This document shows, one piece after another, positions 58,045-64,000 of a DNA stretch of 64,000 nt. The DNA comes from Gonocerus acuteangulatus (Eukaryota > Arthropoda > Insecta > Hemiptera > Coreidae). Each line of letters starts with the position of its first letter. Position 1 is the stretch's first letter. The notes under the pieces are model-generated. The model was not told where the DNA came from. It ran no database searches and worked only from the letters and a program-made list of their open reading frames with translations. The position numbers and the translations under genes were made by a program. The DNA lies in the NCBI GenBank assembly GCA_946811695.1, contig OX328124.1, forward strand, positions 25,498,126 through 25,562,125, written 5' to 3'.

Positions 58045-61000
58045 TAATAAGTGAACACGAAAATCTAAAAAAAACTTTTAAAAAAAATTGTTATAATTAT
58101 AATTTTGAATTAAAAAAAAAGTAACTGGGCAATTTGTAAATTAAAGGAAATAGAGAGAAACTAAATAAATGAGTTAGCAATAGTGTAATAGCATGGAATG
58201 TAGAGCGAGAATCGGAGCGCTTAGAGGCTAATACAAGGGAGAGAGATGGGGTGAAGAGAGGGCCGTCTGAGCGAGTGACGAGTTCGTACGTAGTCCATCC
58301 GGAAGGGGTTAACCAGTGACCAATCTTTAGGACGGTATTTAAAAATTTCATTTTGAAACAGACTCTAAAAGAAAGCAAAGATAAAAAATGCAAAATGATC
58401 ATTTCTAATTTCAAAACTTACAACTTTAAGGTTATCCCTGTAGAGGCAGTGTACACTCGAGTCTGATGTCGCAACTAAGACATAGGATGGTGGAGGTGCA
58501 GCAGTTGTTAAAGCAATTTTGTTTGTTGTTACACTTGTGACAGAATGGTTTGTTGTATAACTGCATTCGTATTGCCAAGCCTGAAATAATAGGAAATTAT
58601 ACACACAACATATAGACCTGAAATGTTCTAATATTTATTTATTTGAGTGCTTTAAACTAATTATGGTAGTGGGCATAAACTGGGGTCAAACCTCAGAGAA
58701 TTTGCTATAGAGGGTCTGAGGTTCACCGCAAGAGGCACAATTCCAAACATTACTTGCAGGTACTTACAAGAACTAGGAATCCTGTCGGAAAACCTCCCTG
58801 TAATAGCTGAGTCAATAATTATTGACTCGCTAGGCGTAATAAGCCAACATATATATGCTCATTAAAGGACATCATATTTGTCCTTCAAATGGCCTTGATT
58901 TTGCGCCGATGTGCTGAAACAGACCTCGGATTTGAATTCAGCGACCTTCAAAACCATGAAAACTCTAGTTATTTCTTCTTTAACGACTTCATACAAAATT
59001 TTACCTTCAAATGCTCTTAACGAATGTTTCTCTTGACGTGTTGGGGTGTAACAGACTCCGGATTCGGATTCAGTGTGTCGAAATACATAAGAATATATGT
59101 ATAGCATCTTTGGAAAATACTACTTTTTTTTTTTGTCCCTGTGTAATGATTTAAAATTAAGCTACTGACAGCATATTACGCAGGAATTGAATAAATAAAA
59201 TTATCATTTTTGTTAATATTTGAATTTAATAACTAAAAGAGATACTCACAACTGTCTTGTAAGGCTCAGTAGAAGGCTGGAATACCCTGTGCACAGGAAC
59301 AGCTCGCTCCGTCAATTGCCAGATTTCTACAACTCCTCCAGACTGCATATTAGCAGAAACAACCAGTGAATCAGCATCTTCTCGAGTTACAAATTTTAGA
59401 GAGCTTACTTTGCCAACTGAAAGAATATGAACATATATTTTAATCTAAATCGACAAGCACAGATCATTGTTTCATGATTGATTTTTATATTAAATGTTCA
59501 TAGCAGGGCAAAAAACTGAATATTTATCAGTATTCTGAGGACAGCTTATGAAAATATAATTTCAGAACAAGATTCTACTTATTAATAATAATAATATTAA
59601 ATATAGGTACATAGGAAACAAACAACATCAATGAAAAGAAGTTCTAACAGATAGCCGTTAGAGTAATTTAAGAATTTATTGGATAAGGCTGCACCTATAT
59701 TGGACCTTTATTTCTCCCTATCCGATCCCATATCAGTTGACAGACAGCAACCAATGCCGGCCTACGTGAGTGCCTAAATGGTCACGACCTGGTTCAATCT
59801 CTTTCTAGTCACAGCTTGTCAGTAATGAACTCGTAAGTGAAAATGAGTGATTAATTTAAGAACTACCGCCTAATAAGCATAGAAACCATTGATTACCTTG
59901 TTGGAGGTATGAAGGAGGAGTTAAGAGGCCAATCAATCTTCCAGAAGTATATCAGACCCAAAGAAAAATCGTAGTGAACTATTAATTTTTAACTGTTATA
60001 CTACGATAAGAGAATCATTAGTAATCATATTTTAAAATAATTTATAAGAAAGGTAGCTAGAAGGTTATAAACTTATTTCCAGGTAATTTAAGAAATAAAA
60101 ACAAAAATTCTGACTAGTCAAAGTTGTTCTAATTTTATTAGCTTTCATTCAGAAGAAAAAAAAAATGCATTGAAATCTATAAAGATTTAGAGGCTGTAGA
60201 CTTTTTTGAACCACAATATGTCCTTTGTCCCACTGTGTTTTGGTCGTCTGATATCGGTCTTGAAATAAACAAGTTTGAATAGCCAGGAATCGGGAGTCCT
60301 CGGATCGGATTGGATTGGATCAAATCAGATCGGATCGGGACCAATGTAGGCACCTCCAATGAGATGCTTGTTTTCCTTCTGACAGCCGGTGTCAATCAGA
60401 TCCAGACCAATATAAGAAGCATTACAGGTTTTCAGAACAAATCTATATTTGTCAAGAGAAGACCGTTAAGTTTGAGAGATTGCGAAGGTAAATATTCATT
60501 AATTTATTCATCCAATAACTATTTCTATGTAACCCACACTTGATGTTTTGAATCTTTATCCACCTGCCTTCAATTTAATCTCTAACTGTGTCACATATTT
60601 ACCAACAGGAATCATCTGAGTTTGGCGCTCTAATATTAAATAAATAAATAAATATTTACCATCTGTCAGCATTACTCTTCCTTTAAGTTTAATTTTTTTT
60701 TCTTTTTTATTACTTCTACTTTTATAAAATAACTAATTGTATTAACTCTGTCCATCCTTATTTACAGCTGATGTTTTATATCTTTGCCAAAATTTCAGAA
60801 AGAAATAAAACACATTTTTATCTAAAAAATTTAGTTTTATTACCCACACAACCAATCTCCGACATTATCTACCTTCGAAGACTATATTCGGACATTTTGG
60901 GCATGGCCTTTATCAGCCTTCTACAGCAGTTAACGCCATGAAGTATGGAGAGAAGACAAATTTCAGCTAAGTGACCAAGATGTAGAAAAAAAAAATAATG

Positions 61001-62122
61001 GTCACTTGACTTCTACCTTTGCTCTCTCTCTACTTCCATTTTCAAGGAGGCTGCCAAAGATCATGCTGAAACGTCCAAATATAAAATCTTCTGAAAATCT
61101 GTGTTTCTTATTAGTCGAAACCTAATCATTAAATTTTTTGAACTTCAAAGAAAGTTCTACTATAAGTTTTTATTAGTAAAAAAATTTAAACTGTATTACA
61201 GGAAATATTAAAGCTTACAAATTTCCCATTTAACTCACATGGATGGTGTTTATTAGAGTTGAAACTGTGAAGAAAAAAACTTGGAAGAGCTTGTGATGTA
61301 ATATGAAGTCTTTCATCAGCCAAAATTACTGAGACTCTATAGCACTGAACTCTGCAAACATCGCTGTTACTCACAGCCACCACAAAGTCCCCGTCTGAAA
61401 AATTATTAAGAAATCATAGTGTATATATTTAAAAAAAGAACAGAATTTGTTAAGCTTATCTTAGACCATTTATAAAGCATAGCTAACTTGTCTGGAAAAT
61501 CCAAAAGTAGCAATTTATTTTAAATTGATGTTTCATTTAAAATTAAGATTCTTTTTTATTGCCTAAAATGCACTGCTGAAAGTCTCAAACACATCACACA
61601 CCTGAGCAGGTAATTACCGGTAAAAAATCGGTAATAGTATCCTACTTTATAAAAATAAAAGACATTGGGAATATAGTGGTAATTGCAGAAAAAGTTGTGA
61701 TTACGTCCGTAATCACAGAAAGGTTATGATTACAGTTATAATCACAGACTAAATTTGAGATTATAGTAGTAATCAAAGAAAAAAATTGTGATTACAGTCG
61801 TAATTACAGAAAAATGTTGTGATTATGAGTATAATTAAGATGTAAATTCCACTCAATAAGCTTTGAACATTATTATCATACTTTTTCCATGTGCTATATC
61901 GGCTACTGAGAGGGCAGCTCTGGTAGGAGATAGGCTTTCGCTTTTAGTGAAGATCCTTCCTTCGCGATCTAATGCAAGTGCACCAGCTATGCCAGTTCCG
62001 GTTATTAACAAACATCCCTCAGCACCAGAGCCTCCGAAGCATCGAACAGAAGGTGAAAACTTTACATGACTCATTTTCTCAGAGTAGTGAGGCGAATCCT
62101 TCTTTTCCGCAACAATACTAAT
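48084..62122 (-). CDS. MED16: Mediator complex subunit 16, C-terminal 665 residues (N-terminus outside window)
   Basis: Twelve minus-strand exons join in phase (1998 nt, 665 residues and stop): 62122-61882, 61394-61239, 59416-59250, 58580-58422, 57346-57178, 56992-56785, 55464-55325, 53835-53660, 51303-51108, 49921-49812, 49709-49564, 48213-48084. Order and motifs match animal MED16: HVKFSPS, a VADIA strand, a propeller stretch ending VAVDSHGQLYLFKVPP, then SLLRPSD, DIDKVLIHL, PSTLQSLQQLIQW, IIRVWGLLRSTCLP, DETLLDECCLLPSQ and a Cys-rich C-terminus (QCCRCGG ... DQRWLRSCRCGGPWR). MED16 is a tail-module subunit of Mediator, linking nuclear activators to RNA polymerase II. Vertebrate MED16 is near 880 residues, so roughly 200 N-terminal residues should lie beyond 64000. 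Introns hold TTAA elements, SINE pieces and a LINE end. It converges on the ZP gene. Confidence 0.95.
48640..48735 (+). repeat. Diverged Leu/Ser-like SINE 3' part
   Basis: GATAACCCGTTAGCTATAGG and a terminal GACGTTAAAATTTAAAG match the 3' portion of the Leu/Ser-like SINE. Confidence 0.35.
49270..49520 (+). repeat. Diverged SINE related to the Ala/Ile-like family
   Basis: A B-box-like GGTTTGAATACAG, a CTCTAATGACTTTAGCAGTC block and a GAATGGCCTGAAACG end follow the order of the 15250 family at much lower identity. Located in a MED16 intron. Confidence 0.45.
49564..49709 (-). CDS. MED16: MED16 exon
   Basis: Between TTGTAAG and GTAAGA. Includes DQSLDTIRHLYLGKQPLLVK and ends QCC plus two bases, completing the first half of the C-terminal cysteine motif (QCCRCGG) with the last exon. 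Confidence 0.9.
49812..49921 (-). CDS. MED16: MED16 exon
   Basis: Between TTTTTTTAG and GTAATT. Reads ECCLLPSQVMVPQMNPSSPL, with the conserved ECCLLPSQ block at its start. Phase 1 in, 0 out. Confidence 0.94.
51108..51303 (-). CDS. MED16: MED16 exon
   Basis: Between TTTTTTAG and GTGAGA. Includes SLRSLLVIIRVWGLLRSTCL and LLLLFKLLSKL. It splices into the next exon to give DETLLDECCLLPSQ. Confidence 0.95.
51407..51860. mobile_element. TTAA-target MITE, copy 3 (one end)
   Basis: TTAAGGGGTAATACTAC at 51405-51421, then the same internal blocks in reverse order (GAGCAAGCTTTGATTTGTCC; AACATTTCAGAACATTAAAC). The far end is missing. MED16 intron. Confidence 0.65.
51945..52090 (+). repeat. Relic of the 46.9-kb composite element arm
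   Basis: The order of blocks (ACCATGGTCACCTAA, TGATGTTTTTCTTTTAGCTG, CCTTGACTTCTTATC, AACAGCTAAATTATCTTCAT) follows the right arm of 46851-47324, diverged and without a core motif. MED16 intron. Confidence 0.5.
53660..53835 (-). CDS. MED16: MED16 exon
   Basis: Between TTATTTTAG and GTGAGT. Includes TDIDKVLIHLECKEFTMEPS then TLQSLQQLIQW, the most recognisable MED16 stretch in the window. Phase 1 in, 0 out. Confidence 0.95.
55325..55464 (-). CDS. MED16: MED16 exon
   Basis: Between TTTCACAG and GTAAGT. Includes NSLLMLNAVSTAFTSLLRPS; the 'FxSLLRP' motif is conserved in MED16. Phase 2 in, 1 out. Confidence 0.93.
55850..55888 (-). repeat. Glu-like SINE 3' tail fragment
   Basis: TTTTTTTACGGCACATCGAC followed by TAGGTCATTAGCATC matches the reverse complement of the SINE tail. 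Confidence 0.55.
56330..56452 (-). mobile_element. tRNA-Leu/Ser-like SINE, copy 4
   Basis: Minus strand GGAGGCCCGGTGGCCGTGAG head and AGGTTACCACCC-type body, internally deleted. In a MED16 intron, 150 bp from a Glu-like SINE. Confidence 0.72.
56607..56718 (-). mobile_element. tRNA-Glu-like SINE, copy 3 (3'-truncated)
   Basis: Minus-strand head with B box GGTTCGATCCCC and the GTGAATTTTCTCAGCGAGCC body. The 3' tail is missing. It lies in a MED16 intron just downstream of the 56785 exon. Confidence 0.82.
56785..56992 (-). CDS. MED16: MED16 exon
   Basis: Between GTTTTAG and GTGAGT. Reads VGMTVNVASALLDYCLIAGT then DNWDVLVSLQSSIVDAIADR; the 'LLDYCLxxGxDxWDxL' helix is a MED16 hallmark. Phase 1 in, 2 out. 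Confidence 0.94.
57178..57346 (-). CDS. MED16: MED16 exon
   Basis: Between AATTTAG and GTCAGT (a less common but valid donor). Includes MDLTWLGCALVAVDSHGQLY then LFKVPPILEPG, which is strongly MED16-like. Phase 0 in, 1 out. Confidence 0.93.
57689..58312 (+). mobile_element. Non-autonomous DNA element, copy 2, TTAA at both ends
   Basis: TTAA-TCCTTACATGCC at the left and GGAAGGGG-TTAA at the right. The interior matches 44930-45680 and carries a (TA)n tract at 57998-58040. It lies in the MED16 intron between the 57178 and 58422 exons. Confidence 0.65.
58422..58580 (-). CDS. MED16: MED16 exon
   Basis: Between TTATTTCAG and GTAAGT, 53 codons, phase 0 on both sides. Includes YVLVATSDSSVHCLYRDNL, the 'DGSVHxxxRxxL' propeller strand of MED16. 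Confidence 0.92.
58860..59140. mobile_element. Dispersed palindromic repeat, copy 2
   Basis: Related to 6130-6590: TTTGCGCCGATGTGCTGAAA, GACCTCGGATTTG, CAAAACCATG, GGATTCAGTGTG and a T-run followed by GTCCCTGTGT. It lies in the MED16 intron between the 58422 and 59250 exons. Confidence 0.65.
59250..59416 (-). CDS. MED16: MED16 exon
   Basis: Between TTCTTTCAG and GTGAGT. Reads GKVSSLKFVTREDADSLVV then SGGVVEIWQLTERAVPVHRV; the 'VEIWQL' strand is WD-like. Phase 1 in, 0 out. Confidence 0.92.
61239..61394 (-). CDS. MED16: MED16 exon
   Basis: Between TTTTTCAG and GTGAGT. Reads GDFVVAVSNSDVCRVQCY then LHITSQALPSFFLHSF, aligning in order with the animal MED16 propeller. Phase 1 in and 1 out. Confidence 0.92.
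61882..62122 (-). CDS. MED16: MED16 exon (first in window)
   Basis: Starts after GCTTTACAG with ISIVAEKKDSPHYSEKMSHV then KFSPSVRCFGG. Contains a propeller strand ending ALSVADIAHGK and leaves in phase 1 at GTATGA. The phase-0 entry shows that upstream coding exons exist. Confidence 0.92.
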
Positions 62123-62139
62123 CTGTAAAGCAAAATACA

Positions 62140-62883
62140 TTATTAGCGCTTTCTGACACTGATAGTAAGGATATACTTTTTTTATTATTATTCAGAGGGA
62201 TGGATTTCTCAGTTTCCTGGAGTATCAATTTACTATGGGGATTTATAGCCAATAGAAATAAATAATTTTGTTTTTATATATGGGTCATTCCATGTCAAAT
62301 CAACAAGGGTCATAACCCGACCTTCTTGGATTTTAATAAAATTTGGTAGGTTGGTTACTCTAACAAAAAATAACCAAAAACAATTTTTTTTTAATTTTTT
62401 ATCTGTTTCCGTTTTTTTAGTATTAATTTTCAAAGTATTGAAAACCCGCCTTTTTTTGGTCAACTGGAAAATGTTTATTGCTAGTTAGATTAGTTCTAGC
62501 TAGAGCAGTCAGCATAGTCTCATTGTTTAGCTTATTAAATGGACTTTAATTTGATATACAACAAGACCAACGTATTACAAATTTTTTGTTTCAAAAAAAA
62601 TTTCGAACCCTTGTACGTAACGGTTTTCGAAAAACTGTACTTTTAAAATTCTGAAAAAAATATATTTGAATCTTCAGTTCATTGACTACATATGCTGTAA
62701 GTTTCATTATGGGATGGGAACGGGATCATTTTATAACATAATTTTGACTTTATAATTGTCACTGCATAGTTGGTAAAAATATGTTGGAGTGTTGGATATT
62801 TCTATTGAAAATTCAGAAATAAGCATCCTTGATCAAAATTTGATTTTTTTTTCAGACAGAACTAAAATTAAAAAGAAGATTTG

Positions 62884-62924
<41 letters not shown>

Positions 62925-62960
62925 AACCCAGAAATTTCACCCTTTCATTCCTTTAACTAA
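62140..62960. other. MED16 intron with repeat-like start
   Basis: GGGTCATTCCATGTCAAATC at about 62282 begins a stretch with the feel of a dispersed repeat, leading to an A-run at 62884-62921. No MED16 exon is visible here. Confidence 0.4.
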
Positions 62961-63630
62961 GAAAAAAAAATTAAGACTCAACTTTACTCGAACTTCAATA
63001 AAAGTGAAGTTGAACTGGAAGGTAACTGATTTAGACACAGATCCAGTAGCCTTTAATGAAAAAATATGTGGTAGTTTTATTGCCTGTGAATATGACGACC
63101 ACTGGTGGCTGACATGTGCACTCAACAAAGATGAGGAGATGAATGAAATAAAAATTAATATCTAACATGTCTCAATTATTACAAATTTCATTTTTCAACA
63201 AATGTTTTACATTAGTTTCGACTACAAATGTTGCTGGTTTTATTATGGGATGGCAATGGGATAAAAAAAAAAAAAAAAAAAAAGAAGAAGAAAAAGAGAC
63301 CATTTATAACATTTAATAAAACGGTCATATTCATTTTTTTTTCCATAGTTCTTCAAAAATCGTTTTGTACAAATTTTTAAAACATTTTTTGAAAAATGAT
63401 ATTTGTAATAATTGAGACATGTTGGATATTAAATTTTATTTCATCCATCTCCCCATTTTTGTTGAGTGCACATGTCAGCCACCAGTGGTCGTCATATTCA
63501 CAGGCAATAGAACTACCACATATTTTTTCATTAAAGACTACTGGATCTGTGTCTAAATCAGTTACCTTCCAGTTCAACTTCACTTTTATTAAAGTTCGAG
63601 TAAAGTTGAGTCTTCAATTTTTTTCTTAGA
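62960..63630. repeat. Inverted duplication carrying a short conserved ORF of unknown function
   Basis: 62963-63197 (+) and 63389-63627 (-) are inverted copies around a spacer of about 190 bp. Both keep an open frame with LNWKVTDLDTDP, FNEKICG, IACEYDDHWWL and TCALNK. The ORF lacks a start and end of its own and looks like a domain fragment from a repeat. It lies just upstream of the first visible MED16 exon. Confidence 0.55.
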
Positions 63631-63838
63631 GAAGAAGAGATTTTTATTTACAAATTGAATATACAATATGTACATTGAGTTTTACATGTTATTATATATT
63701 TTACATGTTATTTTGTTTATTGACTAACTAAATACACAATGAGTATTGTTGAAAGTTTGGGAAAAATTATACAAAAACCCAAGCAAAATACGACTATAAT
63801 AAATACAACTGATAATTATTAACTTATATTATATGAGG

Positions 63839-64000
63839 TCAGGTGTCCAGAAGTATGTGTTTGGTCCATCTGTGGGTGTACCGTCTGAGGGTTTCTTTGT
63901 TGTAATTACCTATTTCAGCTATTAGTGGATTGTCTGATAGTTGTACTGAATGAAAGAATTTAGTCGTGAGTGTGTGTACGTAGTCTGTGATTGTCGGCAT
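63839..64000 (-). pseudogene. Non-LTR retrotransposon (jockey-like) C-terminal fragment, runs off window
   Basis: The minus strand is open from the window edge to a TGA at 63841-63839 (53 codons in view). The protein has YVHTLTTKFFHSVQLSDNPL followed by IAEIGNYN and THRWTKHILLDT. A 'FF...NPLI.EIGNY....R...KHILL' ending is typical of arthropod jockey/I-group LINE ORF2 C-termini. It lies upstream of the first visible MED16 exon and is probably inside a MED16 intron. How much of the element continues past 64000 is unknown. Confidence 0.65.

Noticed and set aside
1..64000. CRISPR array, bacterial operons or viral genome
   Set aside because: No regularly spaced direct repeats with unique spacers, no prokaryotic gene density and no viral structural or polymerase genes were seen.

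Overview
This is an AT-rich animal nuclear sequence with short exons, long introns and many short non-autonomous transposons. The organism is probably an arthropod, because the one complete gene end is an arthropod-type cuticlin-like zona pellucida (ZP) protein. I cannot place it further from this window. There is no bacterial operon structure, rRNA or CRISPR array. Most long ORFs are open by chance, or because a tandem repeat has a period divisible by three.

Two host genes face each other tail to tail. On the + strand a ZP-domain membrane protein covers at least 23916-42489. Its ZP domain, furin-type site, C-terminal membrane helix, stop and poly(A) signal are all visible. Two further coding-like exons upstream (3405-3548 and 19366-19490) may belong to it. 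On the - strand, twelve phase-consistent exons from 62122 down to 48084 encode the C-terminal 665 residues of Mediator subunit 16 (MED16). Its N-terminal exons lie beyond the right edge.

The remainder is repeat-dominated. It contains three tRNA-derived SINE families (alanine/isoleucine-like, glutamate-like and leucine/serine-like heads), two 5'-truncated jockey-like LINE ends, and TTAA-target and TA-target MITEs. It also contains foldback elements, two minisatellites (69 bp and 84 bp units, both with higher-order structure) and many long (TA)n tracts.

The most interesting signal is a set of short composite elements at about 9.5, 13.8, 29.1, 33.2, 37.0 and 46.9 kb. Each is built from inverted arms. 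At least three have 12-13 bp target-site duplications. The arms carry a small hammerhead-ribozyme-like core: CUGANGA, one extra base, stem II, GAAA, two bases, UH, stem I. Stems I and II change sequence from locus to locus while pairing is largely kept. This matches what is known of minimal hammerheads in Penelope-like retroelements. No Penelope reverse transcriptase is visible here, so these would be non-autonomous or decayed copies.
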